Positions 43,833-58,000 of a DNA stretch of 64,000 nt are shown here, one piece after another. Under the pieces are notes generated by a model. It ran no database searches. It was not told where the DNA came from and saw nothing but the letters and a program-made list of their open reading frames with translations. The DNA comes from Alitta virens (taxonomy: Eukaryota > Annelida > Polychaeta > Phyllodocida > Nereididae), in contig OW028580.1 in assembly GCA_932294295.1 (NCBI GenBank), forward strand, positions 39,000,336 through 39,064,335. The letters run 5' to 3'. Each line of letters opens with the position of its first letter. Positions within the stretch are counted from its first letter, which is position 1. A program made the position numbers and the translations under genes.

Positions 43833-46800
43833 TTATGAACTGCAATCATTAGGGTTGGGTGGATCTGGGGCATCAGACATTTGCAGACCTCGAATGAACA
43901 TTGTCGGATCAGATACATCAAAGCTTGCAAGGCAAAGATCAAATTGTTGAAGTCCTTGCTCAGACCACCCAAATGCGATAAGTTGGAGATAAAGAGGCCA
44001 GTCAGATGGTGCAGGAGCTCCCACGAAGACGTGTTCAAGTTCGGTCGGAAGCAGCTCCCATGGCTCAAATAACCCGTACTGAAGGTAGAGTATGGACCCT
44101 GACTCATCAGCGAACACAGTTATGTTGCCATAATAAAAGTCACCATATTCTCCGACATAAGGAGTGAGATCTGCTGGGTAAGGTTTAGCTGAAAGTGCCT
44201 TTGATTTTGTGACAAATTGGTAGCCTGGACCGTCATCTCTGAGTGACATCATTTGAATTAATTCTTGTGTCTGTGGCAGGGGAGCCCATGGTTCAGGAAA
44301 AGTGCACACAGTTGTGGTGTTCAACCAAGGTTCTTCATCCAAAACAATATCCATAATAAAAGCGTGGGTAAGCAATCGAGCAAAAGATGTGTAATCAATT
44401 CCATTCAAAGCCATAAATACTCCAATATCAACATCAGGCAGTAAGGTTACTAAAGCATTGTAACCAAATAAGAAGCCGCTATGTGAAATCTTCTTGTAGC
44501 CTGAAAAAGGGTTCAGAATAAATGTGAGAATAGCGTAATATTTGATATAGAATGAACCGTATTATTTGGTGTGACGTTATGATTTTGCACTGTACCAACA
44601 TTTGCCTATGTTGGTACACTACAAAATTGTGAAAACATCACTTAAAAATTATGTACATGTAGCTGTCACTGCTCGGGACTCTTGAATCTTCAAGAAACTG
44701 AAGTGACCTACATGACCTACATTTATGATATTGCTACATACGTGCAATGTAGTGCTCACCAAACAAATAAGTTCCATGTTCACCATTCTAGATTGCTTTT
44801 AAATTATAGTATATTATCCTAATTTCGACATTATTGTATTCCTTAAGTGATATTGAGCAACTTTGAATCGATAACCACAGGTCAAAAATGGCTGGGTTAG
44901 TTGTGCAGAAATGTAAGTGAGTTGTTCACAATGAGATTTTCGGCAAGTTAAGCTCACTATAGATGACACATGTAGCATCATTAGAGATTCATATTTATAT
45001 TACAATACATAAAAGACCATACATACCTTTGTACCATCCAGTTTGAAAACCAAGACCATAACCATTAGAAATATAGGTGACTGGTATTGTTGGCTTGTTG
45101 AACAAATCAGTTCCCATTGGCCACAGATTGTAAGCAGTGTGAGAGTCTCGCACAACATTTTCAGGAATGACTTGAATCCCATTTAGACGACCTCCATCAA
45201 CTTGAAGCTTCATCCAATTAGCCATGTCATTTGCATTTGTGACCATTGCTCCTGCCCCTCCTAGATGTGCCCATCGCCTAGAAACAAATGAGAGATGCAA
45301 GTTGCTACGTTAGTAAAGTTACTTATTCTCAATATCCCTTAGTACATTTTCCCAATATAAGATACAAATTGTATATGGTAAAGATAATGAAGGAGCCAAA
45401 AGGAGAATATTACTGCTTTGGGCTCCCTAATGAATATGAGATGAAATGGTTTGATGCGGTATGATTTACGATCTATACTAGTGGCATGACATCAACTACT
45501 GGACCACATGAAAAACTCATATTGTAGAGATTTATATGAGAGCCGACATTTTCTTTTGATTAATGAAGAATATGAAACGTTTACAACTATATGCAGACAG
45601 AGAATGTTATTAGTTATTTTGAATGCTGTTCTCAGCCATTGTTAGGTTCTGTTGCTCCATATGAACTGTAAACAAGCAGCCAGTATGTAAACAGTGCCTG
45701 GTAGCATGTTGTGGCTGAAGGAGAAATGACAGAATTAGATAATGATTATTAGGAGCAGTACCAAAACATTCTGATAATCAGGTATATGTCATTTATCTAC
45801 AATTCCTCTTTGTAAGAACATTCTGAATCTGCCCCTAGGTGTCATTCTCGAAGCCCAAAACTGCGACTAGCAATTTTGTTGACGTGTGCTGTACAAGCCT
45901 AATGGTGGCAAGATAAAATATTTCCATGGCCTATGAGAAATAATTAACTTACACATTAACTGTATCATTCACTCTCATCAAGGGAGCTCCAAAAGTCTCA
46001 ATGGAGTATGGTCTTGCCAGGTCATCCCTTGTAATGTCCATTGTGTGGATGAAGGTTGTGGAGGTCATGTTTGCTGGTTTGAAAATTCTTTCCATCATGA
46101 GGTCTTCCCAGTTTTCACCAGAGAGAACTTCAGTTATAAAGCTCATCAAGTCAAACATCTGATTGTTATAAATGGCAGAGTCACGGAAAGCTCCGAGTGG
46201 ACGTATAAAGCGGTTGTCACTGGTAAGACAAGAATAATCATTGAGGTGCAAGTGCATTGAAAAAGAAATACTGTATTTAACTGCATTGACCCTATCTAAA
46301 ATTATATATTCATAACCCTAACTATCTCATCACAATCAGCATCAATATGAACTAATTTCCTTAAAGCATGCAATATTCTTTTCTAAATCAGTTTCTTTAT
46401 CCAACTGTGATTCAAGGATCCTTCTAGGAACATCACAAATGTGATACATCTTCCTTCAGGCAAGCACTTAAAAATTCGGGATACTTTCATTAAGATCTAA
46501 TAATGACCACTTACAAAGCTGCATTTCTGCGATCAGTATTCTCCCTGAATCCAATGAAGTCTCTACGTGGCTGTCCCAAACGATGCGATGCTATGTCTCT
46601 CATTGTTGCCTGACTTGTTCTCAATCCATCGTAGAAGTAGAAATCTTCCCCGAGGACATCCCGTACTTTGGTGTCCCATGACAAGCTGGAAAATAATTAA
46701 AAACTAATGTTACTGAATGGAAAGGGACAAATTTTTATTTGAATAGTGATAATAGTTGAAAGAGTTAATCATTCAGTTTAAAGTAGGAGCATATTAGCCT

Positions 46801-47564
46801 CAAAATGTTAATCAGAGCATACTGGTAAATCCTAAGATGTTAGAATATAAAAGCACTGTTTTATTTGATTCTTGGATAAAGTTAACAAGTAATGATTTAA
46901 TTTTTGCAAAGATCTGTTTCTGGAAATTCATATTAGCGATCTCAAGTTTGCACACTGTGTCATGAAGGCCTCAAGATCATTTTGCAAGTAAAGTGAATAA
47001 ACCAGCTGGATGTTGATAGCTTGATAACCTGAGCTACATTGTAAATATGCTTGAACTTGTACATTATTTTCATCCAAATAATTTTGACAGTTCCATATGA
47101 TTATACATGCCCATTTACCTCCAAAACATTGCCTAATAAGGTCATTATAAACTGCTTTGTTACCAAAGCAATATTGAACAAAGTCAATGATGTAACTGGT
47201 TTCTCATTTTCTGTTTATATTCAATCAAAATATTTTTAATAGATTCATATGATTACACATACCCATTTTCCTCCAAAACAATGCCTAATAAAGTTGTTGT
47301 AAACTGTTTTGATGTTGAAGCAATATTGAATAAGGTCTGTGGTGTAACTGGTTGCTCATTGTCTGTATCTATCAGTCCATATCCATTGGAAAAAACCACC
47401 TCCCCTTTATGGACTACTGAGATTTGGGTGCCCACGATATCCCAGCAATCCATAACAGCTTCTACAACTTCATTGATTCGCCTTTGCTTCTCTGGGTCAA
47501 GATAGTCACCATTGGTAAGAAGAACACTAATGGGGAGAATTAAGATGCCTAGCAACAGCTTCAT
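43833..47564 (-). CDS. Secreted beta-lactamase-like serine hydrolase, gene 2 (five exons)
   Basis: Exons: 47564-47263, 46685-46515, 46219-45953, 45277-45027 and 44500-43833, the same lengths and phases as gene 1 (552 aa). Catalytic motifs are STSK (83-86), YNN (175-177) and 'SHSGFLFGYN' (HxG at 337-339). Against gene 1 it has Val for Met at residue 44, Asp for Asn in 'SWDTKV', and many changes in exons 4-5 (for example 'VRWAHLGGAGAM' for 'VRFSILGGAGSI'). Likely N-glycosylation sites are in 'WLNTTT' and 'YGNITV'. Intron 3 lacks the hAT element of gene 1. Paralogue spacing and the shared promoter end imply similar expression, which is an inference. Confidence 0.88.
47111..47210 (-). pseudogene. 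Duplicated 3' half of exon 1 in intron 1 (gene 2)
   Basis: Unit II copy of the sequence at 36,026-36,125, with the same Ser-to-Leu change and GC donor. Confidence 0.6.
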
Positions 47565-47867
47565 ATTGGAATTTTCAATTTCTGCAAATATAACATTTCA
47601 ATTAGGTTCAAAATAGATTGCTATTTTATGAAAATATATTATCACTGCTGAAGTTGAAATATAAGGATTCAGAGAATGCCAAATTGCAATGCCAGTTTAG
47701 CCTGACATCGCTCCAACATGGATAAAATCCATATTATCTGAGTTAAAACTAATGTGGAATGCTTATAGGTTACAGATCACATGCTATTTAGTTTACAGTT
47801 ATTGGTTAAAAATGCAAAGGTTTCTTGAAAACATTAAATGTATAATTACTGAAAATGTAATGCTTAC

Positions 47868-47935
47868 CCCTGTGTCTCCAGATCCATTCATTGGCTTCTG
47901 AGGTGCAACTAGTTATACCAAAACTTTATCGTGAG
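47868..47935 (-). other. Inferred 5' UTR exon, gene 2
   Basis: Same donor as at 36,782. Its upstream limit is not determinable. Confidence 0.4.
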
Positions 47936-48479
47936 CATCTTAGATAAAGTATAACTTTGTTCTAAATATATGTAAATCTAAATTAAGTGTTACCATGTGC
48001 CAAAATTTAGTCATCAATAAATAACTACGTACACTTATCGGTAAACATATGAATGGTTCTCATGCAAAATACACCCATGGTCATAAGTGATGTATTCATA
48101 ATTTTATATAGTGTACCAACCCTGAGTTCCAATTAGTCATGGCATTTCTATTTTTTGTGTGAGAAACCAGCATATGCTGGCTGATCATGCTGATTGTATA
48201 TGCTTTTCGTGATGAAATTTTTATATATGTTGTATTTGATCATTGAAGGGTTGGTGATCTCGAAAATTTGAAGAATTTTCAACTTAATCCACTATAATAC
48301 ATTGTCTTTTTCCAGCTGATTTCAAGAGACTTATATAACAACAATTATATTACACTTAGACTATTGTTCTAAGAGGGATATAACTAACGAAAATGACAGT
48401 TAACTCCCTCCTGAGTGCAAACCGAACTTGTCTGGCATAATAAAGGCAGTAAGACAAAACAAACATGAAACAAATTAGC

Positions 48480-49430
48480 AATGATGAGCATGTCCTTTCT
48501 ACAAGTCGTCCCCTTCCACCATCTATAGTGAATTTAAATTGCCGAGCACAGCGAGGGTCTACAGAATCTCATTGTGAACAACTCACCAACATTTCCGTGC
48601 AACTAAATGTAGGTCACTTTATGCATCCACAACTTGCTACCAGGCACTGTTTATACGACTGCAGTTCATATGGATTAACTAACAATGGCCGACAACTGCA
48701 CTCAAAATAACTTGGAATATTCTCTGTCTTCATATTAGAAGCATTTGCCAATAGTTGTAAATGTTTCATATTCTTCATTAATCAAATAAATATGTTTGCT
48801 CTCATACACATCTGTACAATATGACAATTTTTGATGTGGTCGCGTAGTTGATGTCATGCCATTAGTATAGATCGTAAATCATACCGCATCAAACTACTTT
48901 CTCTCATATTCATTAGGGTGCCCAATGTAGTAATATTTTCCTTTTGGCTCCTTCATTATCTTTACTTTAAACAATTTTTGTATGATATTGGGAAAATGTA
49001 CTGAGTGATATTGAGAATAAGTAACTTCTATCTATCCTTCGTTTGGTATTTCAACCTTTACTAACCTAGCAGTTTGCATCTTGCATTTCATTTCCAGGCA
49101 ATTTTCACGTCTAGGAGGGGCAGGATCAAATGCAGATGACATGGCTAATTGGATGAAGTTTCAAGTTGATGGAGGGTGTCTAAAATGGGCATGTTGTGCA
49201 AGACTTTCACACTGCATTCAACCTTTGGCCAATGGGACTGATTTGTTCAACAAGCCAACAACACCAGTCACCTTTATTTCTGATGGTTATGGTCTCGGCT
49301 TTCAAACTGGATGGTAAAAAAGGTATATATGAATCACTAATGATACTACATGTACTGTCTACAAGTCGACCCCATGCACCATCTAAAATGAGTTTAAATT
49401 GTCTGCTAAATTAATTAGGGGCGCACTAGT
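48480..49430 (+). pseudogene. Inverted serine hydrolase fragment with dead exon 4 (unit II)
   Basis: Near-identical to 37,395-38,345. The exon 4 relic is at 49,098-49,322. Confidence 0.85.
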
Positions 49431-49434
49431 AGTT

Positions 49435-49685
49435 GTAGAATGTCTCTGGACTGTAAGCTTGTTCTCTGTTTCCAGGTACCGTCTTGTGTGAATCTCTTTT
49501 CTACAACTGTGGTAGCTTCATTGATGGGGATGCTTGTGAATAGTGCCGTAACATCAAATGATACCAGTTTCCAAGGAGGGGGGACTTCGAGGTCTCATAT
49601 TTTGTGTAAAAAATAACTGTGCTGTTCTTGGGGATGAACATGATCCAACAAACTGGCAAAGATTTATTTCATTGCAAAAGGGCTA
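49435..49685 (-). pseudogene. Penelope-like element RT fragment (unit II)
   Basis: Copy of 38,350-38,600 with the same in-frame stop. Confidence 0.7.
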
Positions 49686-49992
49686 TGAATTATAGACAAC
49701 ACCACCGAAAGGACCACATGAGCCCAGAACAGGCCAAGACTCCATGCAAAGTTATTTGTTTTAGCTAATGTTTTATAATTTAATAAAACAATGATGCTGA
49801 TATTGGTACTAAGTAAGTAACATGACTACAGCTGTATTCATTGCCATACCCTTATAGGGATACACCTTTCTTTTAATGAGAAGTATTCATGCGTGCATTG
49901 TAAGTTATTCATTAGACCCTGAAACAGTGAAATTGGACTGTGTTGGCACATCAATTAATGTAAAAGAACACACAAAGACACCTAAATTTTAA

Positions 49993-50335
49993 AGAGGTAC
50001 CATGGCCCAGTGGTTCAAGTGTTCGCCGTCTGACCGTGAGGCTGGGAGTTCAGCCTTCACCATGGAATGGAGGACCTGAGCAGATCTTCTGCAACTCTTT
50101 GCTCCACCTTACCCACTTAATCCAGATGCAAATAGAGACCTGGATATGGACAGGGATGGTGATTGTAGAGTGCTTAGTCCCCTGCAGGTAATTATGAGTC
50201 TCAAGGCCCATGCTTGATCAAGTCCACAGGCAAGTTCATTGTGGTAATTCAGCTAAAGTGAGAGGCTGCCTAGGTGCCACGATCAAGTTAATTAACACCA
50301 CGTACCTACCTAAGGTGGGTGCTCATAACTTAAGA
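49993..50335 (+). mobile_element. tRNA-like SINE (family C, unit II)
   Basis: Copy of 38,908-39,250, amplified with the array and not independently inserted. Confidence 0.6.
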
Positions 50336-50369
50336 TGCTCATAACAGTAACTCCTGTATAAAAAACCTG

Positions 50370-50805
50370 ACCCAGTTGGCAAAAGAAAATTATTGGCCCT
50401 TAAGCGTATTAACCTCAACTTCTAAAATATTTGAAGGGATCTTGTGCTATCAACTGCTCAGTTTCATTTCCTCTTACCTATCCACACTTCTGTCAGCTTA
50501 TAGAAAATCCTATAGTTGCAGTAATGTCTTACAGAAATGTGTTGAAAATTTGAGACAATCTGTTGATAATAACCAACATGTAGGATGCATACTGATCGAT
50601 TTATCCAAAGCTTTTGACTGCTTACCTCATGGACTTTTAATAGCCGTAGAGGGGTTTAATCACAATATAGCAATGGAATTTAGATTGATTTAATCATCTG
50701 CTCCTAAAAATATTATATATATTGTACAATTATTTGATGGTTTCATGTTTTTGTAATAATTGTGTTAAAAAATGTTTGTGGAAATAAACGTGTCTGATTC
50801 TTAGG
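50370..50805 (+). pseudogene. LINE RT fragment (unit II)
   Basis: Copy of 39,285-39,720. The encoded 105 residues are unchanged. Confidence 0.75.
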
Positions 50806-50809
50806 ATTT

Positions 50810-51590
50810 TAGATTATTTGATGGCAACTTTGGAATATAAGTTGTTATACTGTGTTGCATTTATCTGATATCAATAATATATCACAAAATGCAAACATAT
50901 CATGTTTTGTAAAGGGATTTGGTACAAAAATTGTGATTAAATTACCATTGCCAATACAAAATAATCCTGCCAATACATTGGTCATGATCACAATAAACAT
51001 GCAGTGTGGGGTAATGTACATAGAAACATTCACTAGATGTGTCTAATTTATACTTATAAATGTTAGTTTTCCATTGTTTTGAGGTAATTTTGACGGTTCT
51101 ATTAATGTTATCTCAGTTGTTTGTTGCAGCTTTTTGAATACTTTCCGATTTGCCGAAATAAAAAAAATTAAGGGTTTAGGGGAAATATATTGCCTTACTG
51201 TGGTCTTACAAATTATCCAATAGGCCCATGTTATATATCACTGAATAGAAGAGTAGATGTGGGAAATTGTGATATATAATATGTTAAATGGAAAACATTT
51301 TAGTTCAGTGAACTAATAATGAAGTATGTTTTGCAGCTTTTAACCTAATTTTGCCCTGATTCAGAAAATCATAAAAATATTGCACTAACTAAGCTATATC
51401 ATGTATTCCTAGGTCCAGTCCAATGATTGAGAACCATTTTTGTGCTGTTTGGCTAAACAGGGCAGGCATCAAAGGACACTATATGCACACTATGGAGCCA
51501 TCAAAATTTTTATATTTGAAAAAAGATCCTGCATTTTGTCAAATGCATCAAGTATATCTGACTTAAAATATATGTTTTTTTAATTATTCA
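50810..51590. other. AT-rich spacer (unit II)
   Basis: Counterpart of 39,725-40,500. No gene is seen. Confidence 0.4.
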
Positions 51591-51972
51591 GTGTGTGGCA
51601 GAGGTCGCCACAGTCGTTGGACACGCAGCCACCTGGCGGACGTGATGGACGACGAATGGTGTCAGAAGTGGTTTTGAAAGATATTCACGACCGCAAGAGC
51701 CATTACCATTCAACCAGCAAGTTGACTGTTAAGACGTAGCTCTTAATGTTTTTGTGTCACGGAAAAGTCACTTCCGGTACCTCGTATTGGCGCGAAATTT
51801 TTGACAGCAGAGTTGAGAATTGAAATTGTTTATAATTAAACAATTAGAATTATTCTAAATTGTTGGCTAAATACTGTAGGTTATTCCAAGCAGTTGTGAG
51901 TTGACAAATTATATTCTGTGTTGAATAGTACATTGAGTACATTGTAAGAATTAATTGGTTATTATAAATTTG

Positions 51973-52556
51973 TCAGCGTAGTCTGTTCAATTTATTAGGT
52001 GACACTCTTATGAATTGGTAGCAACTAATCAATTTGTTGATTATAAGGTGACAGCATAGACTGCTCACTGTAAGAATTAAGTGGTGTTTATAAATTTGCC
52101 AGCGTAGTCTGTTCAATTTATTAAGTACACACACATATGAATTGGTAGCAACATATTTAATCAATTTGTTGATTATAAGGTGACAGCGTAGACTGCTCAC
52201 TGTAAGAATTAAGTGGTGTTTATAAATTTGCCAGCGTAGTCTGTTGAATTTATTAAGTGCACACACATATGAATTGGTAGCAACATATTTAATCAATTTG
52301 TTGATTATAAGGTGACAGCGTAGACTGCTCACTGTAAGAATTAAGTGGTGTTTATAAATTTGCCAGCGTAGTCTGTTGAATTTATTAAGTGCACACACAT
52401 ATGAATTGGTAGCAACATATTTAATCAATTTTTTGATTATAAGGTGACAGCGTAGACTGCTCACTGTAACAATTAAGTGGTGATTGTAAATTTGCCAGCG
52501 TAGTCTGTTGAATTCATTTAGTGCACACACTTATGAATTGGGAACAACTAATCAAT
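51973..52556 (+). repeat. 132-bp tandem repeat (four units, unit II)
   Basis: Four units against three in the flanking copies. The extra unit accounts for the length difference between array units. Confidence 0.9.
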
Positions 52557-52663
52557 TTGGTGAATATAAATTGAACAGCGTAGACTGTTCACTTTGGTTT
52601 AACATTTGCACATGTTAAATTGTAATAGACTCCAATTATTAACAGTGTAGACTGTTATTGACC

Positions 52664-53869
52664 ATGGCATTCAATATGGATACAGCAAATAAGGTTAAAC
52701 TTGAAGATTTTAAAACAATGCATGAGATTAAGGAAATAACATCCAGCATTGCGGAATTTGTGGTACCCAAGCAAGATGGGTCTGTTCTGCCAGAGACACC
52801 TGAGGATACAGGCGCAGCAGTAGAACGGCCGTTCGCTGATATGTTGAAAGAGGTTCTCTACCGGTTAAAAGAGCAAGAGTCAAGACTCATGAATGTGGAG
52901 CATACCATGTATGATATAGCACATAAGGGTTGGACTCAACTTGAAACCAAATGCAAGAGATAAACCAAGAGCACAAGACTGCCAATCTACCGCAAACCAG
53001 TCACAAGTATTCTGGTAGTGACAAGAACGGGCCTGGGGTTGCACAGGTACCAGAAAAGAAACCACCTTAACAACAAACAGTCTAAAACAAAAGATGACAA
53101 TGATGATTACATGTCTACAAGCAAGACAAGAACACAGAGCCGTTTCGTTTCGACCTAAGTCAACCTTAATAGTTTTAAAGGCAAGGTTGGTGCATGGGAG
53201 AACCAGTTTCAGAAGTTCACAATCAGGGCAGAAACATGCGGTTGGAATGACCGTGTAAAAGTCTTCAAATTAACATCAGCTTTGAAGAGTGGTGCGACAA
53301 AGTCAATTGTTTGTTATGGGTGTGGGGATAGTCGCTGTGATGAGCGATCCAATTGGCGACACAGATCGCCATGACCAATGAGATCACCACATTATGATAA
53401 TAGGAGAACACGGGAGCAAGTGGAAAATTCAAGATCACTGAATAGAAGGTGCTGGGCATGTGGTGACGTAGGACATTTATATGCAGAGTGTCGAAATATA
53501 GAAGGGAGATGGCAGTCGAGAAGATACAACCGAGAGAGAGACGGGTACAGAAGAACCTATGATACTGCAGCATGTCGCCATGATGGTTATTACCAGGACC
53601 AGTACGACAGATATCGGCGACCTTCAGATGATTTGAGGAGCAGTAGACATAGTTTTCCAGTTACGAATGGCAGCAAATCCAGAGCGGACAGTTCCTCTTG
53701 GAGATCATCACCCACAAGGAACTGGGGAGCATCAGGGAATGATGAAAAGTACAGCAGAGGGTTTGGGGAACAGTCCCAACCATCTAAAGAGACAAGCGGA
53801 ATCACTAGCTACAGCTCCAGGATTGCTTGTCGGTACAATCCTGGAAGCTACTGCCCACGCAGCCAGTAG
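52664..53869 (+). pseudogene. Gag-like frame with shared stops (unit II)
   Basis: Same three in-frame stops as unit I. The zinc-knuckle part is unchanged. Confidence 0.75.
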
Positions 53870-54255
53870 GTTCTACAACATCATGAACTGAGTAGCCGCA
53901 GATGTCAACGTAGATTGGCAGTGTAAATAATAACTAAATTTGTATAGTATGTTGAACTTTAGTTAAGAATTAGAGGCAGCTAGAGCCACACATGCCAACG
54001 GAAATTGGCATTGTACATAATGAACTGTGACTCTAGGATTCGTTAAACGATTTATCAGTGAGGCGAAACTGTATTAAATTGTATAATATATTGGCAGGAA
54101 AAACATGGAGGGAAGGAAGGCGGAGGCCTTCAGGATGACATAGGGGGAGGCAACCCCGTAGTGGGTCACAGAAGAAAAGGGGGAAGAGTGTGGCAGAGGT
54201 CGCCACAGTCGTTGGACACGCAGCCACCTGGCGGACGTGACGGACGACGAATTAC

Positions 54256-54976
54256 AGTAGCGTAGACCTTCAGACCATTCGGATGTGTATTCAAGCATCC
54301 CTTGACGATGCATACTGAAGCAGTGGCCGTACAGGAAGTACACTTCCACACCTAAGTTTGCCCTGTTTACTTCCTTCTCCCAGCAAATTTTATTCTGAAT
54401 TGTTAAAAGCAAAAATTTCTTATGTTTGACTTTAATAATGCTGCATAAACACAAGTCTGAGTCTGAGTCTGGTTTGCAATTCATTTAGCATTAACAATTG
54501 CAACTGTCTTGGATGTGGTAGAGATATGATTTGACCCAGAAACAATTGCAACAGAAAGGATTCCAGTGCCATTTGAACCCCAAGGGCCTCTGCCTTGGAT
54601 GTCACGAGAATAACATGCATGTTCAAAAGATAGTATAATGTCCAGGAGCTCAACTCCATTAGTTATAGAGGTTTCATGAACAATATCGACGATGCCCCTC
54701 TGCTATGTGGGTATTTGCGCAGGATTTGCTGCTGCATAGCCTATGTTTATATGTGGTGTGTTTGATCTGCCTAAAATATTTTATAATTTCAATTCAATTT
54801 AAATCGGCTCATTTTGGGTACTAGTGTGAGGTCATCTTACATTCTGTGACCTTCATGGTATTAGAGTGGGTGTGTAATGCTATCATAAAAATATCAATAC
54901 CTTTTTTGGGTCATTACTAATACTCTCAAGCAGATAACCCTTAAGCCCAATAACAAAACAGTGCAAGAGCATATAA
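54256..54976. other. Spacer 3' of gene 3
   Basis: Counterpart of 43,040-43,760, with one substitution noticed (CATTCGG for CATTCAG). Confidence 0.5.
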
Positions 54977-54982
54977 TTTATT
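54977..54982 (-). terminator. Poly(A) signal, serine hydrolase gene 3
   Basis: AATAAA on the minus strand past the gene 3 stop. Confidence 0.7.
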
Positions 54983-55048
54983 TGTCATTTCTTGTTCATC
55001 AGATAAATCAAATATGCTTTACGACAATTTTTCACTACAATAATTAAT

Positions 55049-58000
55049 TTATGAACTGCAATCATTAGGGTTGGGTGGATCTGGGGCATCAGACATTTGC
55101 AGACCTCGAATGAACATTGTCGGATCAGATACATCAAAGCTTGCAAGGCAAAGATCAAATTGTTGAAGTCCTTGCTCAGACCACCCAAATGCGATAAGTT
55201 GGAGATAAAGAGGCCAGTCAGATGGTGCAGGAGCTCCCACGAAGACGTGTTCAAGTTCGGTCGGAAGCAGCTCCCATGGCTCAAATAACCCGTACTGAAG
55301 GTAGAGTATGGACCCTGACTCATCAGCGAACACAGTTATGTTGCCATAATAAAAGTCACCATATTCTCCGACATAAGGAGTGAGATCTGCTGGGTAAGGT
55401 TTAGCTGAAAGTGCCTTTGATTTTGTGACAAATTGGTAGCCTGGACCGTCATCTCTGAGTGACATCATTTGAATTAATTCTTGTGTCTGTGGCAGGGGAG
55501 CCCATGGTTCAGGAAAAGTGCACACAGTTGTGGTGTTCAACCAAGGTTCTTCATCCAAAACAATATCCATAATAAAAGCGTGGGTAAGCAATCGAGCAAA
55601 AGATGTGTAATCAATTCCATTCAAAGCCATAAATACTCCAATATCAACATCAGGCAGTAAGGTTACTAAAGCATTGTAACCAAATAAGAAGCCGCTATGT
55701 GAAATCTTCTTGTAGCCTGAAAAAGGGTTCAGAATAAATGTGAGAATAGCGTAATATTTGATATAGAATGAACCGTATTATTTGGTGTGACGTTATGATT
55801 TTGCACTGTACCAACATTTGCCTATGTTGGTACACTACAAAATTGTGAAAACATCACTTAAAAATTATGTACATGTAGCTGTCACTGCTCGGGACTCTTG
55901 AATCTTCAAGAAACTGAAGTGACCTACATGACCTACATTTATGATATTGCTACATACGTGCAATGTAGTGCTCACCAAACAAATAAGTTCCATGTTCACC
56001 ATTCTAGATTGCTTTTAAATTATAGTATATTATCCTAATTTCGACATTATTGTATTCCTTAAGTGATATTGAGCAACTTTGAATCGATAACCACAGGTCA
56101 AAAATGGCTGGGTTAGTTGTGCAGAAATGTAAGTGAGTTGTTCACAATGAGATTTTCGGCAAGTTAAGCTCACTATAGATGACACATGTAGCATCATTAG
56201 AGATTCATATTTATATTACAATACATAAAAGACCATACATACCTTTGTACCATCCAGTTTGAAAACCAAGACCATAACCATTAGAAATATAGGTGACTGG
56301 TATTGTTGGCTTGTTGAACAAATCAGTTCCCATTGGCCACAGATTGTAAGCAGTGTGAGAGTCTCGCACAACATTTTCAGGAATGACTTGAATCCCATTT
56401 AGACGACCTCCATCAACTTGAAGCTTCATCCAATTAGCCATGTCATTTGCATTTGTGACCATTGCTCCTGCCCCTCCTAGATGTGCCCATCGCCTAGAAA
56501 CAAATGAGAGATGCAAGTTGCTACGTTAGTAAAGTTACTTATTCTCAATATCACTTAGTACATTTTCCCAATATAAGATACAAATTGTATATGGTAAAGA
56601 TAATGAAGGAGCCAAAAGGAGAATATTACTGCTTTGGGCTCCCTAATGAATATGAGATGAAATGGTTTGATGCGGTATGATTTACGATCTATACTAGTGG
56701 CATGACATCAACTACTGGACCACATGAAAAACTCATATTGTAGAGATGTATATGAGAGCCGACATTTTCTTTTGATTAATGAAGAATATGAAACGTTTAC
56801 AACTATATGCAGACAGAGAATGTTATTAGTTATTTTGAATGCTGTTCTCAGCCATTGTTAGGTTCTGTTGCTCCATATGAACTGTAAACAAGCAGCCAGT
56901 ATGTAAACAGTGCCTGGTAGCATGTTGTGGCTGAAGGAGAAATGACAGAATTAGATAATGATTATTAGGAGCAGTACCAAAACATTCTGATAATCAGGTA
57001 TATGTCATTTATCTACAATTCCTCTTTGTAAGAACATTCTGAATCTGCCCCTAGGTGTCATTCTCGAAGCCCAAAACTGCGACTAGCAATTTTGTTGACG
57101 TGTGCTGTACAAGCCTAATGGTGGCAAGATAAAATATTTCCATGGCCTATGAGAAATAATTAACTTACACATTAACTGTATCATTCACTCTCATCAAGGG
57201 AGCTCCAAAAGTCTCAATGGAGTATGGTCTTGCCAGGTCATCCCTTGTAATGTCCATTGTGTGGATGAAGGTTGTGGAGGTCATGTTTGCTGGTTTGAAA
57301 ATTCTTTCCATCATGAGGTCTTCCCAGTTTTCACCAGAGAGAACTTCAGTTATAAAGCTCATCAAGTCAAACATCTGATTGTTATAAATGGCAGAGTCAC
57401 GGAAAGCTCCGAGTGGACGTATAAAGCGGTTGTCACTGGTAAGACAAGAATAATCATTGAGGTGCAAGTGCATTGAAAAAGAAATACTGTATTTAACTGC
57501 ATTGACCCTATCTAAAATTATATATTCATAACCCTAACTATCTCATCACAATCAGCATCAATATGAACTAATTTCCTTAAAGCATGCAATATTCTTTTCT
57601 AAATCAGTTTCTTTATCCAACTGTGATTCAAGGATCCTTCTAGGAACATCACAAATGTGATACATCTTCCTTCAGGCAAGCACTTAAAAATTCGGGATAC
57701 TTTCATTAAGATCTAATAATGACCACTTACAAAGCTGCATTTCTGCGATCAGTATTCTCCCTGAATCCAATGAAGTCTCTACGTGGCTGTCCCAAACGAT
57801 GCGATGCTATGTCTCTCATTGTTGCCTGACTTGTTCTCAATCCATCGTAGAAGTAGAAATCTTCCCCGAGGACATCCCGTACTTTGGTGTCCCATGACAA
57901 GCTGGAAAATAATTAAAAACTAATGTTACTGAATGGAAAGGGACAAATTTTTATTTGAATAGTGATAATAGTTGAAAGAGTTAATCATTCAGTTTAAAGT

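Larger units (their letters stand above)
51594..54251 (+). mobile_element. Gag-only LTR retroelement (unit II)
   Basis: Terminal repeats at 51,594-51,656 and 54,189-54,251. It is about 131 bp longer than the unit I copy because its leader has one extra 132-bp unit and one single-base deletion near 51,797. The primer site is at 51,657-51,671 and the polypurine tract at 54,170-54,188. Confidence 0.82.

Noticed and set aside
42049..44107. Several minus- and plus-strand open frames in and beside the retroelement
   Set aside because: They overlap the Gag-like frame, LTR or exon 5 in other frames and show no domain of their own.
51973..52530. Minus-strand open frame of 185 codons with 44-aa repeats
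   Set aside because: The 132-bp tandem repeat is a multiple of three, which keeps one frame open. No domain is present, and the length tracks repeat number.
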